A DNA stretch of 64,000 nt, from the NCBI GenBank assembly GCA_021775735.1, contig JAJFHG010000021.1, positions 1 to 64,000 on the forward strand. Reading direction: 5' to 3'. The notes beneath the pieces are model-generated. The model did not search any database, was not told the DNA's origin, and worked only from the letters and a program-made list of their open reading frames with translations. This document shows, piece by piece, positions 1-7,722 of the stretch; position 1 is the stretch's first letter; the number at the start of each line of letters is the position of its first letter. The translations under genes were made by a program, and so were the position numbers. The DNA is from Hyphomicrobiaceae bacterium (lineage in GTDB: Bacteria > Pseudomonadota > Alphaproteobacteria > Rhizobiales > Hyphomicrobiaceae).

Positions 1-1
1 T

Positions 2-691
2 ACGCTCGACCACGCGCGCCAACTTCTCAGCCAGTCGGCAACCGTTTTGGAAGCGGCCCACGATAGCGGGTTGTCGGGCGGCGGTCGTCTTCATGACCTC
101 TGTGTGTCTTATGAAGCCCTGACGCCGGGTGACATCAAAACCCGTGGTGCGGGTACGACCTTCACATTTGGTTTTCACAATACACCGTTTGGGCGCGCCG
201 TGGCGGTGAACACATCACGTGGTTTGGCGGGACTATCATTTGCCAACGAGGATAGCGGTGAGCATGTCGAGGATGCCCTAGAAACGTATCGCCAGCGTTG
301 GCCAGCGGCAGAGTTTGTCCGCGATGAAGGTGCGACGGAGGCGAGTGTCCGCGCGGCCTTTTCACAGTTTGCAAATGGCGTTGGGCAATCTCAAACCCTC
401 AGGATTGTTTTGATCGGCACCGATTTCGAAATCCGCGTCTGGCAAGCGTTGTTACAGGTGCCGTTTGCTGGCGCCACAAGTTACAAAGTGATTGCAGAAG
501 ACATTGGCAACCCCCGCGCAACCCGCGCTGTCGGAACTGCGATTGGCAACAACCCCATTTCATTTGTTGTGCCGTGTCATCGCGTGATGCGCGCGGACGG
601 TGGTCTTGGTGGTTATCGCTGGGGCCTGACACGCAAGCGAGCCATGATTGGGTGGGAACTGGGTCAGAACCAGGCAAGGTGTTCCCCGTGA
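2..691 (+). CDS. ada: Ada-type methylated-DNA--protein-cysteine methyltransferase (5' end outside window)
   Basis: Repairs O6-alkylguanine by moving the alkyl group to its own cysteine. The reading frame is open from base 2, so the true start lies before the window. The first visible residues resemble the end of an AraC-type helix-turn-helix domain (GLSGGGRLHDL) followed by the Ada linker (ALTPGDIK). The methyltransferase domain fills the rest, with the acceptor motif PCHR, its Cys codon at 575-577, then a GGLGGYRWG segment. This order (AraC helix-turn-helix, then transferase) fits an Ada-like regulator/repair protein rather than a stand-alone Ogt. Whether an N-terminal phosphotriester-repair domain exists cannot be seen. 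An internal TTG at 47 is not needed as a start because homology continues upstream of it. Family certain, Ada versus Ogt fairly sure. Confidence 0.88.
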   Translation, partial: TLDHARQLLSQSATVLEAAHDSGLSGGGRLHDLCVSYEALTPGDIKTRGAGTTFTFGFHNTPFGRAVAVNTSRGLAGLSFANEDSGEHVEDALETYRQRWPAAEFVRDEGATEASVRAAFSQFANGVGQSQTLRIVLIGTDFEIRVWQALLQVPFAGATSYKVIAEDIGNPRATRAVGTAIGNNPISFVVPCHRVMRADGGLGGYRWGLTRKRAMIGWELGQNQARCSP

Positions 692-764
692 TTATGACAT
701 CCGAGGGTGACGCTTGGGTGATCGCAGCTGTCCAGCTCGCCACGGACTGCAGGTTCCAAGCACA

Positions 765-1706
765 TCAATCGCCACAATAGATGGGGATAGTGATGCCGGC
801 CGCCGGCAGAAAACGTCTGCAGTTGGGAGAGCCGTTGGATGCAGCAACGCGCGCGGGCTTTTTGTGAGACAGTCCTTTGAGCAGGGTACGCGCCTCATCT
901 CGTGCGTACAATGCCTCGACGGATGTGGCTGGCAAATCGATTGCACGCTCGTAACGTGCCTTTGCAGCATAAGAGTCTCCGCGATGCGCCAAGATTTGTC
1001 CCAGTAGCACGTGCGCTGCAGGAAACGTATTTTGAATTGCTATGGCTTTTTCCACGTCCGTCTTTGCTTCGTCCCAAAGCTGACTGCGAAACAAAATGAC
1101 AGCGCGTGCATAATAGGCACCAGCGTTATTCGGCTCTGCAGCAATCGTGTCGTCGATTTCAGATCGTGCTGTCGGGTGATCATGCAGGTCGGACAAGGTC
1201 AAGGCTCGCAGCACGGCGATATTCTGATCGGATGGTTTGAGTGCGCGCGCTTTTTTTAGGTCGGCAAGTGCAAGATCTGGCTTGCCTAATCTTCGGAACA
1301 TGAGTGCTCTATTATAGTACGTGACCTGTTTGTCCCCTTTTCGCTTCAAGTACCTGTCAAGATCACTCAGCGACTTCTCAATTTCGTTCCGATCATAGTG
1401 AACAATGGAACGGCTGTAGTATGTGTCTGCGTGTTTCGGGTTGAGTTTTGCTGCCCTGTCAAAGTCCACAAGAGCCTTTTCAAAATCGCCGGCATTACGA
1501 TAGGCCCAGGCACGATTAAAATGCGCAATGAAGAATTGCTTGCGCGGAAGCCTCCCGCTTTTCAGAATGCGTGTACAGGCCGCTGCACTTGCATGGCCGT
1601 CACCAGCTATGCAGTTGGTCAGATCTTTCTGCATGCCGGCAAAGCACGGAGTGGCAATGCTGATTTGAAGGAGGGCGAGACTGACGACATTAAATGGGCG
1701 CGACAT
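765..1706 (-). CDS. Secreted tetratricopeptide-repeat protein
   Basis: A 313-residue protein of unknown role. It starts with a signal peptide ending near TPCFAG and continues with several 34-residue TPR units. Readable examples are FNRAWAYRNAGDFEKALVDF, YYNRALMFRRLGKPDLALAD and AYYARAVILFRSQLWDEAKT. TPR proteins of this type usually act as periplasmic protein-interaction scaffolds; no partner is suggested by the neighbours. The start at 1706 was chosen because a GGGAG ribosome site lies six bases upstream and the signal peptide follows directly. A longer frame to 1757 would put charged residues before it. It is divergent from the ferredoxin gene, with a 24-bp palindrome between them. Confidence 0.8.
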   Translation of the reverse strand: MSRPFNVVSLALLQISIATPCFAGMQKDLTNCIAGDGHASAAACTRILKSGRLPRKQFFIAHFNRAWAYRNAGDFEKALVDFDRAAKLNPKHADTYYSRSIVHYDRNEIEKSLSDLDRYLKRKGDKQVTYYNRALMFRRLGKPDLALADLKKARALKPSDQNIAVLRALTLSDLHDHPTARSEIDDTIAAEPNNAGAYYARAVILFRSQLWDEAKTDVEKAIAIQNTFPAAHVLLGQILAHRGDSYAAKARYERAIDLPATSVEALYARDEARTLLKGLSHKKPARVAASNGSPNCRRFLPAAGITIPIYCGD

Positions 1707-2024
1707 TACCATCTCCCGGTGGCTCATTGGGGCACGGTGCAGCCGTGCGCGTCGCAATGGCCTGCTGTTATCTCAATAATTCAATATAGGGACTAGGGCT
1801 TGGGCATCTGTTCCCTAGGGAACAGATGTGGTCTGCTTCGCCTTGAGCAGCCAAACTTGGCCAGGACCAGACCTTGCCCGTCACTTTGGAAGAATTTGAG
1901 TCCTTGCCCAAAAAAACAAAAACGAACTAATATTCAAATGGATCCCGTCAGTGGGTTCAAGTCGCATCTCTGGTTTTTCAGAGACTATAAACGCTGAAAT
2001 GCCTTCTATTAAGGACGAGCTTTG
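1707..2024. other. Divergent intergenic region between TPR gene and ferredoxin gene
   Basis: About 318 bases without a gene, between two genes transcribed away from each other, so both promoters should lie here. It contains the perfect palindrome at 1805-1828, a short hairpin with arms CTCTG and CAGAG near 1972-1987, and an AT-rich stretch around 1908-1945. No convincing -35/-10 pair could be assigned by eye. Confidence 0.5.
1805..1828. promoter_or_regulatory. Perfect 24-bp palindrome, candidate operator
   Basis: Each 12-base half reads CATCTGTTCCCT in its own direction, with no spacer, so it cannot form a normal hairpin loop without opening several central pairs. There is no T-run beside it. 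A spacerless perfect dyad in a divergent promoter region is typical of a site for a dimeric regulator. The regulator is unknown. Confidence 0.55.
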
Positions 2025-2330
2025 ATGCCCCATGTTGTAACTGAAAACTGCTATTCATGTCGCTTCACAGACTGTGTATCGCGTTGCCCAGTTAAGTGTT
2101 TTCATATTGATACATTACGCGTCTATATAGATCCTGATGTTTGTGTCGATTGCGGCGCTTGCATCCCGGCTTGTCCTGTCAAAGCAATTTATGACGTAAT
2201 TGATATGCCGGAGGACAAGGAACATTGGATTGCTAAGAATGCAGTTCGCTCAAAGGCGCTTCCTTTCGTTACAGAAAAACAAAACCCACTGGGCACGGCT
2301 GTGTCACGCCGGACAGAACTTGGTTTTTGA
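2025..2330 (+). CDS. fdxA: 7Fe-8S ferredoxin (FdxA type)
   Basis: A 101-residue soluble electron carrier of the Azotobacter ferredoxin I type. By alignment from memory, Cys9, Cys17 and Cys50 bind the [3Fe-4S] cluster, and Cys21, Cys40, Cys43 and Cys46 bind the [4Fe-4S] cluster (motif CVDCGACIPACP). Cys12 matches the non-ligand cysteine of that family. The conserved tail after the clusters is also present (PEDKEHWIAKNA, then VTEKQNPL). The ATG at 2025 follows an AAGGA ribosome site at suitable distance; a TTG just before it is less likely. The gene stands alone on the plus strand. Its redox partner is not evident here. Confidence 0.92.
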   Translation: MPHVVTENCYSCRFTDCVSRCPVKCFHIDTLRVYIDPDVCVDCGACIPACPVKAIYDVIDMPEDKEHWIAKNAVRSKALPFVTEKQNPLGTAVSRRTELGF

Positions 2331-2508
2331 TATGTCGTGGCGCAACGGTTTAAATTATCGTGCAAGCGAAGATCCAAAGCGCCTTTTCGCGTTGGCGTTA
2401 TCGAAAAATTGCATGTCTGCTTCTGTATAAAGCCAAACGTTTATCAATGTATCGACGGGAATTCCAAGTGACTGGCCATTTGTTGTCCGAGTATCAGTCA
2501 GTTTGCGC

Positions 2509-2904
2509 CTAAACAAACCGGCCACCCTTTTGTAGAACCTCGATCTTGTAGCCATCCGGATCTTGAATGAAGAAGAACGTGCCAAAGGGTTGACCGTTGT
2601 GGGCCATCTCTTTGATGTCGCCAGGTGTTAGGCCTGCGTTGACCAGACGCGTGTGTTCGACTTTGAGGTCGTCGACAGCAAAGGCAACATGCCCATAGCC
2701 GTTACCGAGGTCATAGGCTTCGCCCTGCCCCTTGTTGACCGTCAATTCAATCTCAAACGGAGCTTCGGGATTGGACATATAGATCAGCGTGAAGCCATCA
2801 AAATCGACACGATCAGCAATCGTCAATCCAAAGGCTTTTTCATAAAAGGCAACGGAGCGCGCTTCGTTTAAAACGCGCACCATCATATGAATTGCTTGTG
2901 CCAT
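2509..2904 (-). CDS. gloA: Lactoylglutathione lyase (glyoxalase I)
   Basis: Converts the methylglyoxal-glutathione hemithioacetal into S-lactoylglutathione, the first step of methylglyoxal detoxification in the cytosol. The 131-residue length is normal for the single-domain VOC-fold enzyme. Expected metal ligands are visible: His6 in IHMMVRV, Glu53 in FEIELT, His72 in GHVAFAV and Glu122 in IEVLQ. The family hallmark FFIQDPDGYKIE is present near the C-terminus. It lies 63 bases downstream of leuD on the same strand and may be co-transcribed with it. A GAGAT-like ribosome site precedes the ATG. Confidence 0.93.
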   Translation of the reverse strand: MAQAIHMMVRVLNEARSVAFYEKAFGLTIADRVDFDGFTLIYMSNPEAPFEIELTVNKGQGEAYDLGNGYGHVAFAVDDLKVEHTRLVNAGLTPGDIKEMAHNGQPFGTFFFIQDPDGYKIEVLQKGGRFV

Positions 2905-2967
2905 CGTGATCTCCTTCGGCGTTCTTCTGGGCGCTGTGTTGGCAAGGAATTGTTGGGCTTTGTTGGA

Positions 2968-3573
2968 TTAAGCCCACGGACGCGTGGTGCCTGCCTTTTC
3001 TTCATAGGACGAAATGGCGTCCGTCTTCTTGAGCGTCAGGCCGATGTTATCAAGACCGTTGATCAGGCAATGTTTGCGGAATGGATCGATTTCAAACTTG
3101 ATGACACCACCATCAGGTCCGCGAATTTCTTGTGTTTCAAGGTCAACGGTAATGACAGCGTTGGCGCCACGTTCTGCGTCATCCATCAATTTATCAACCT
3201 CTTCCTGTGGCAGCTTGATGGGCAAGATGCCATTCTGGAAGCAGTTGTTGTAAAAGATGTCTGCAAAGTCTGGTGCAATGACACAGCGAAACCCGTAGTC
3301 CAACAGTGCCCACGGTGCGTGCTCGCGTGAAGAGCCACAGCCGAAATTTTCACCAGTGACAAGGATCTCAGCATCCTTGTGCGCTGGATTATTGAGGACA
3401 AAGTCTTTGTTGGGCGTTCCGTCTTCATTGAAGCGCAGTTCGTAAAACAATGATGCGCCAAGGCCGGTGCGCTTGATGGTTTTCAAGAATTGTTTTGGTA
3501 TGATCATGTCGGTATCGACATTGCGCATGGGCAGCGGCGCGGCGGTTGCGCGCAAAGTGGTAAATTTTTCCAT
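2968..3573 (-). CDS. leuD: 3-isopropylmalate dehydratase, small subunit
   Basis: Forms the isopropylmalate isomerase with LeuC in leucine biosynthesis. The 201-residue protein has the [13 protein letters not shown] segment near the N-terminus and the [17 protein letters not shown] segment of the aconitase swivel domain. The start at 3573 (MEKFTTLR) matches the usual N-terminus of the family and has a GAGGAG ribosome site just upstream. A frame open to 3621 would add 16 residues that homologs lack. The gene is separated from leuC by two unrelated genes on the same strand. Its leader carries two matching inverted repeats, and a GGGCTT/AAGCCC hairpin at 2955-2975 overlaps its stop codon. Confidence 0.95.
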   Translation of the reverse strand: MEKFTTLRATAAPLPMRNVDTDMIIPKQFLKTIKRTGLGASLFYELRFNEDGTPNKDFVLNNPAHKDAEILVTGENFGCGSSREHAPWALLDYGFRCVIAPDFADIFYNNCFQNGILPIKLPQEEVDKLMDDAERGANAVITVDLETQEIRGPDGGVIKFEIDPFRKHCLINGLDNIGLTLKKTDAISSYEEKAGTTRPWA

Positions 3574-3592
3574 TCTCTCCTCAAAAGTCATG

Positions 3593-3654
3593 CCAACACA
3601 AGTTTGCGCTGTGTTGGACAAAAATCATTCCAACACTGGGCAGCCCCGTGTTGG
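3593..3654 (-). promoter_or_regulatory. Two matching inverted repeats in the leuD leader
   Basis: Copy one spans 3593-3617 with arms CCAACACA and TGTGTTGG around a 9-base loop. Copy two spans 3630-3654 with arms CCAACAC and GTGTTGG around an 11-base loop. Both lie within 85 bases upstream of the leuD start. Repeated arms suggest tandem protein-binding sites or paired hairpins in the leader RNA. No U-run follows, so they are not ordinary terminators. Confidence 0.5.
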
Positions 3655-3661
3655 ATTGTGT

Positions 3662-3703
3662 TAGAGCACTATATCTGCGTTTGACTAAACGCAGGATGCT
3701 CTA
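3662..3703. repeat. REP-like double-stem palindromic element
   Basis: Outer arms TAGAGCA and TGCTCTA enclose an inner perfect stem CTGCGTTT / AAACGCAG with a GACT tetraloop. The right outer arm overlaps the stop codon of the upstream gene. Elements of this build, starting and ending with TAGAGC/GCTCTA, are common between genes in Hyphomicrobiales from memory. It could also act as a terminator or mRNA end stabiliser. Confidence 0.6.
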
Positions 3704-4162
3704 GGCACGTAAAGCGTCGCCGAGTGCTCGGAAATAGCCTTCACATGAGACCAGCCTGTCTAATCGGCGGCTGGCGGTCAGTGGGTCCAGGCTCTCGTCC
3801 GGTCCAAGCGCATCAAGCTGATCCAGTCGCCTTTTAACGCCAGCAAGCTTTCGCCCGTCAAGGTGGTTGGTCAATGTTTCGACGATGGTTTCGATATAAC
3901 CGTTGATGCGGCCGAATTCACGCAGCATTTGGCGCCGCGCTGGGGTGTTTTGGGGTTGCTGATGAAGCTCCTCAATCGCTGTGACGGCCCGTGCCAGGGT
4001 ATCGGCGACCTGGTCGGCATAGATGGCCACCTTGGCTTTGCGCGCCGCATCCAGGCACGACAGGAGGTCTATCCAGCGATGCAACGTTGCAGCGAGGCCC
4101 AAAAGGCGCTTGGTATAGTCGGCAAAGCGCATGCCATGCCCCTCAAACAGGTCAGATACCAT
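3701..4162 (-). CDS. Hypothetical alpha-helical protein
   Basis: A 153-residue protein I do not recognise. It has no signal peptide or membrane segment, no cysteine-rich motif, and only one Cys near the C-terminus. The sequence is rich in Leu, Ala and Arg and predicts as mostly helical (KRRLDQLDALG, ASRRLDRLVSCEGYFRALGD). It lies between leuC and leuD on the same strand, so it may be carried on the leu transcript, but nothing ties it to leucine synthesis. The start is uncertain: the ATG at 4162 has no clear ribosome site, and a second ATG ten codons later (MRFADYTK) is possible. Confidence 0.6.
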   Translation of the reverse strand: MVSDLFEGHGMRFADYTKRLLGLAATLHRWIDLLSCLDAARKAKVAIYADQVADTLARAVTAIEELHQQPQNTPARRQMLREFGRINGYIETIVETLTNHLDGRKLAGVKRRLDQLDALGPDESLDPLTASRRLDRLVSCEGYFRALGDALRA

Positions 4163-4213
4163 AGCTTAAGGGCGGCGGACCGGGGCGGGGATTAATTGGC
4201 GGACCGGGTACGT

Positions 4214-4777
4214 TTAATGCACTTTGGTGTCTGTGTAGCACTGGCGCATATATTCACAGCGGTGTGAGCCCGAAAAGTGCATCACGTCGCCTTTGGCCGG
4301 TGAGATGAACCGGCAGATCTCTTCAACGCCATCAATGGTCAGCCAACCCTGGCGACGACCGCGTTGAACGGCAAAACAATCAGCCGTTTTCTCATCCGGC
4401 CCACGAAACTGGTGGGCACACTCATGTGCAAAGATCCAGAATTTTACCGGAGTTGAAACTTGCGACATGAGTTTGGAATTGAAAATCAGGAAGCCGGGGT
4501 AGGCCGCGCCATAGTCATCAAGCTTGTCGTCGACCACGACAGGGCGTTTGCCACACCACTGACTATTTCCATCGAGCTTGAACTCACCAGGGGCCAGAAT
4601 TCTGGCATTGCCACCGACGTGTGAAACATATTCTTCAGGGGTTGGTGGCCCGTCACTCAGTGTCGGAGCGGCGAGTGCAGCAACAGCCGTGAGCGCAATC
4701 ACCAAACGGGTGCCAGCGCGGGGCAAGCGGTAAACACCTTTAAATAGCTGATTGAATAGTCTTGGGAGATTGATCAT
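4214..4777 (-). CDS. Putative exported zinc metallopeptidase-like protein (HExxH)
   Basis: A 187-residue protein with an N-terminal signal or anchor segment (LVIALTAVAALAAPTLS). A zinc motif HECAHQF is followed about a dozen residues later by EKTADCFAVQRG, which could give the third ligand as in gluzincins. The spacing and small size suggest a minimal, probably periplasmic, metallopeptidase fold. Six cysteines (WCGKR, HECAH, TADCF, EEICR, HRCEY, RQCYT) suggest disulfides. Catalytic activity is inferred only from the motif. The start at 4777 was chosen to place the signal peptide at the N-terminus; no strong ribosome site is seen. It follows leuC on the same strand. Confidence 0.6.
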   Translation of the reverse strand: MINLPRLFNQLFKGVYRLPRAGTRLVIALTAVAALAAPTLSDGPPTPEEYVSHVGGNARILAPGEFKLDGNSQWCGKRPVVVDDKLDDYGAAYPGFLIFNSKLMSQVSTPVKFWIFAHECAHQFRGPDEKTADCFAVQRGRRQGWLTIDGVEEICRFISPAKGDVMHFSGSHRCEYMRQCYTDTKVH

Positions 4778-4947
4778 TTGGCTCAAAATGGCGGGTTTCC
4801 GTCTTTGGTCCTGTATCAAGGCGGTGAAGATCACCCGGCCACGGGGCAAAGACAAGGCAGGGGTGTGAAATTTTCACATCAAATTCGCGTGGCGGGATGC
4901 CCGAGCCACACTTGACGCAAACTGTTTGACCGCCCCTCCCCCTTGGA

Positions 4948-4967
4948 GCCAGCCTCCTGAGGCTGGC
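4948..4967 (-). terminator. Hairpin just after leuC
   Basis: Perfect inverted repeat with arms GCCAGCCTC and GAGGCTGGC separated by two bases, starting 8 bases after the leuC stop. There is no T-run after it on the minus strand, so it is more likely an mRNA 3'-end stabiliser or a partial terminator than a full intrinsic terminator. Confidence 0.45.
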
Positions 4968-4974
4968 CCGTCTT

Positions 4975-6393
4975 CTAAGCTTGCCAGGACCGGATATCGA
5001 CGAAGTGACCTTCGATGGCCGCAGCAGCCGCCATTTGGGGCGACACCAGATGTGTACGGCCTTTGTATCCCTGACGACCTTCAAAGTTGCGGTTTGACGT
5101 CGACGCACAGCGCTGGCCAGGCTTCAACTGATCAGGGTTCATGCCCAGGCACATCGAACAACCCGGTTCGCGCCATTCAAAGCCGGCTTCGGTAAAGATT
5201 TTATCGAGGCCTTCAGCTTCTGCCTGCGCTTTGACCAAACCGGAACCTGGAACAATCATCGCGTAGTCGAGGTTTGATGAAATCTTTTGGCCTTCAACGA
5301 TTTTAGCCACTGCGCGTAAATCTTCGATACGGCCGTTGGTGCACGACCCAATCCAGATGACATCAAGTGGCACATCTGTAATTTTTGCACCGGCTTCAAG
5401 GCCCATGTAGGCAAGTGCGCGTTTAATAGACGCCTTTTTGTTGGCATCACCGGTCGCAGCTGGATCAGGTACGGTGCCGGTCACAGCGACAACATCTTCA
5501 GGGCTTGTACCCCAAGTGATGATTGGTGGCAGATTAGCCGCGTCCAACGTCACTTCACGATCAAAGTGTGCGCCATCATCGGTTTTCAAGGTGTCCCAAT
5601 AACTGCGGGCCATATCCCACGCAGCACCTTTTGGTGCTTTCGGGCGCCCTTTTAAAAATTCATAGGTCTTTTCGTCAGGCGCAATGAGGCCTGCGCGTGC
5701 GCCACCCTCAATCGACATATTGCAGATGGTCATGCGACCTTCCATCGATAGGTCGCGAATGGCCTCGCCTGCATATTCCATGACGTGTCCTGTGCCGCCA
5801 GCGGTGCCGATTTCACCAATGATTGCAAGGATAATGTCTTTTGCGGTTACGCCTTCAGGCAGTTTGCCATCAACGTTGATCCGCATGTTTTTTGCTTTTT
5901 TCTGGATCAGTGTTTGAGTTGCGAGCACGTGTTCGACTTCACTGGTGCCGATGCCGTGGGCCAAGGCGCCAAAGGCTCCATGCGTCGAAGTATGGCTATC
6001 GCCACAAACAATCGTAGTACCAGGTAAGGTAAAACCTTGTTCGGGACCAACAACGTGCACAATGCCCTGGCGCGCATCGCGTTCATTGAAATACTCAATG
6101 CCAAAATCCGCCGCGTTTTTTGCAAGGGTCTCAATCTGAATGCGGCTGTCATCATCAGCAATGCCCTTTGACCTGTCGGTCGTTGGCACGTTGTGGTCGA
6201 CGACGGCCAAAGTCTTTTGCGGTGCGCGGACGGTGCGTCCCGCCATACGCAAGCCCTCAAACGCTTGTGGTGATGTTACTTCGTGGATCAGGTGGCGATC
6301 AATATAGAGGACACAGGTGCCGTCATCTTGGCGATCAACAATGTGGTCTTCGAAGATTTTGTCGTAGAGCGTTTTTTGCATCAATTTGACCAT
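4975..6393 (-). CDS. leuC: 3-isopropylmalate dehydratase, large subunit
   Basis: Large, Fe-S-bearing subunit of isopropylmalate isomerase, partner of LeuD. The 472-residue length is normal. Aconitase-family features are visible: [10 protein letters not shown] near residue 70, [20 protein letters not shown] near residue 130, and the cluster ligands in [10 protein letters not shown] and [11 protein letters not shown]. The ATG at 6393 or the one four codons later ([13 protein letters not shown]) may be used; neither has a strong ribosome site. The gene is preceded by a 326-base leader region holding a terminator and a tandem direct repeat. Unlike the usual leuCD pair, leuD is about 1.4 kb downstream. 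Confidence 0.96.
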   Translation of the reverse strand: MVKLMQKTLYDKIFEDHIVDRQDDGTCVLYIDRHLIHEVTSPQAFEGLRMAGRTVRAPQKTLAVVDHNVPTTDRSKGIADDDSRIQIETLAKNAADFGIEYFNERDARQGIVHVVGPEQGFTLPGTTIVCGDSHTSTHGAFGALAHGIGTSEVEHVLATQTLIQKKAKNMRINVDGKLPEGVTAKDIILAIIGEIGTAGGTGHVMEYAGEAIRDLSMEGRMTICNMSIEGGARAGLIAPDEKTYEFLKGRPKAPKGAAWDMARSYWDTLKTDDGAHFDREVTLDAANLPPIITWGTSPEDVVAVTGTVPDPAATGDANKKASIKRALAYMGLEAGAKITDVPLDVIWIGSCTNGRIEDLRAVAKIVEGQKISSNLDYAMIVPGSGLVKAQAEAEGLDKIFTEAGFEWREPGCSMCLGMNPDQLKPGQRCASTSNRNFEGRQGYKGRTHLVSPQMAAAAAIEGHFVDIRSWQA

Positions 6394-6536
6394 GTTCGGT
6401 TAGATCGGACGGGCGTTCGCAGGCAGCCCGTAATTTGGGACACTAGATAGCCTCGCAGAGGCCGTTCTGCAAATCAGACAAATCGACCACGCCGCCTATG
6501 TGTTCTGACGCCTGATATGGCGCATCTTGGCGCTAC

Positions 6537-6560
6537 GTCTGACCAAATGTCTGACCAAAA
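6537..6560. repeat. 12-bp tandem direct repeat upstream of leuC
   Basis: Two abutting copies of GTCTGACCAAAW (11 of 12 bases identical) lie about 145 bases before leuC and beside the terminator. They could be paired sites for a regulator of leuC; that role is a guess. Confidence 0.4.
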
Positions 6561-6582
6561 AAAAACCGGGCATGAAGCCCGG
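6557..6582 (-). terminator. Intrinsic terminator downstream of LysR gene
   Basis: Read on the minus strand, a CCGGGC / GCCCGG stem with a 5-base loop is followed by nine T residues. It would end transcripts coming from the LysR gene and isolate leuC, unless it works as a regulated leader terminator of leuC. Confidence 0.85.
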
Positions 6583-6719
6583 GTAAGTTTAAAATTCATC
6601 CATAGGTGACACCGAAAGGTGGTGGCAAATAACCGTTTCGGCTCGTTCCTCGGATAAATAGACTACGCAACTCGGTTTTCGATTAGATCCCCGATAGACG
6701 CGTGATCTTATTTGTACGG

Positions 6720-7601
6720 CTAGTTGTGCGTTTTGGCGACAAGAAAATCACGTAATACCTGCACTTTTTTTGAATTTTTTAGCTCTTCCGGATAAACGAA
6801 GTAAAGCGTTAGTTTTGGTGGCTCAATTTCGTTCAGCACGCCGACCAAATCGCTCTCTTGCCCCGTCAGGTAGTCTGGGATCATACCGATCCCAAGGCCC
6901 GCTCGGATAGCGTATTTCATGGCGATAACACTGTTAACCTGGATCGCTGCTGGCCTTGGTGGTTTGTCCCCGCGGCCGATATTGGCAAGCCATGTCACCG
7001 CCGCAAGGTGCTGTGCGGGATGGCCGGAATATGAAACCAGTTTATGGTTATCAAGGTCGGCAATTGTTTTAGGTGAGCCGAACTTCTCGACATACCCTTT
7101 GGACGCATAGGCGCGGACCTTTGAGGTCATGAGCGGACGACGGATGAGTTCGGGGTGATCGGGTTCTTTGGTCCACACCGCTACGTCCGCCGCACGCATG
7201 GCCAGATCAATCTGTTCATCGTTAAGCAGAATCTCAACGCTGATCTCCGGGTAGAGCGTCATGAATTCGTGTAGTTGCTGGGTAATCCAAACCGTACCAA
7301 AGCCGACGGGCGCCGTTATTTTAAGGTCGCCCGCTGGTATGTCTTGGGATTGTGACAGAAGCAATTCTGCCAGATTGAGTTTATTTGCAACTTCACTCAC
7401 GGTCTGAAATAAGGTGTCGCCGTTCTCAGTTAACATCAAGCCGCGTGCATGTCGGTGAAACAGGGGTGTTTTTAAATCGCGCTCAAGTGCTGAGATTTGG
7501 CGTGAAACTGCAGACTGGCTTAGCCCGAGCGTTTCACCTGCGTGAGTGAAGCTTCCAGCTATTGCAACAGCATTAAAGATGCGCAGTCTGTCCCAATCCA
7601 T
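6720..7601 (-). CDS. LysR family transcriptional regulator
   Basis: A 293-residue DNA-binding regulator. The N-terminal winged helix-turn-helix is clear (FTHAGETLGLSQSAVSRQIS, residues about 17-37), followed by the LysR linker helix and a periplasmic-binding-protein-like effector domain (LKITAPVGFGTVWITQQL onward). The effector is unknown. The family usually activates a divergent gene, but here both neighbours (hemY upstream, leuC downstream) are on the same strand, so no target stands out. Its N-terminus starting MDWDRLRIF is common among alphaproteobacterial members. The ATG at 7601 is the natural start. Confidence 0.92.
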   Translation of the reverse strand: MDWDRLRIFNAVAIAGSFTHAGETLGLSQSAVSRQISALERDLKTPLFHRHARGLMLTENGDTLFQTVSEVANKLNLAELLLSQSQDIPAGDLKITAPVGFGTVWITQQLHEFMTLYPEISVEILLNDEQIDLAMRAADVAVWTKEPDHPELIRRPLMTSKVRAYASKGYVEKFGSPKTIADLDNHKLVSYSGHPAQHLAAVTWLANIGRGDKPPRPAAIQVNSVIAMKYAIRAGLGIGMIPDYLTGQESDLVGVLNEIEPPKLTLYFVYPEELKNSKKVQVLRDFLVAKTHN

Positions 7602-7697
7602 TGCAGCCCTTTTGCGTCAGCTTGTGACATTTTTTTAATTGGAATTTGGACGCAACTTGAGGTCACGCGTCAGGAGTTATTGCAAAAATGTGGGCTT

Positions 7698-7722
7698 TTA
7701 ACAATGTTGGATCGATTGTTAA
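7698..7722 (-). terminator. Inverted repeat overlapping the hemY stop codon
   Basis: Arms TTAACAAT and ATTGTTAA with a 9-base loop overlap the stop codon of the hemY-like gene. The stem is AT-only apart from one pair and lacks a T-run, so termination of the heme operon here is only a possibility. Confidence 0.3.

Larger units (their letters stand above)
6394..6719 (-). other. Intergenic region between LysR gene and leuC
   Basis: 326 bases without a gene. It holds the LysR-side intrinsic terminator at 6557-6582, a 12-bp tandem direct repeat at 6537-6560 and presumably the leuC promoter between 6394 and 6556. About 135 bases separate the LysR stop from the terminator, which leaves room for a long 3' untranslated region or a small RNA. 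I could not recognise a known RNA family there. Confidence 0.5.
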
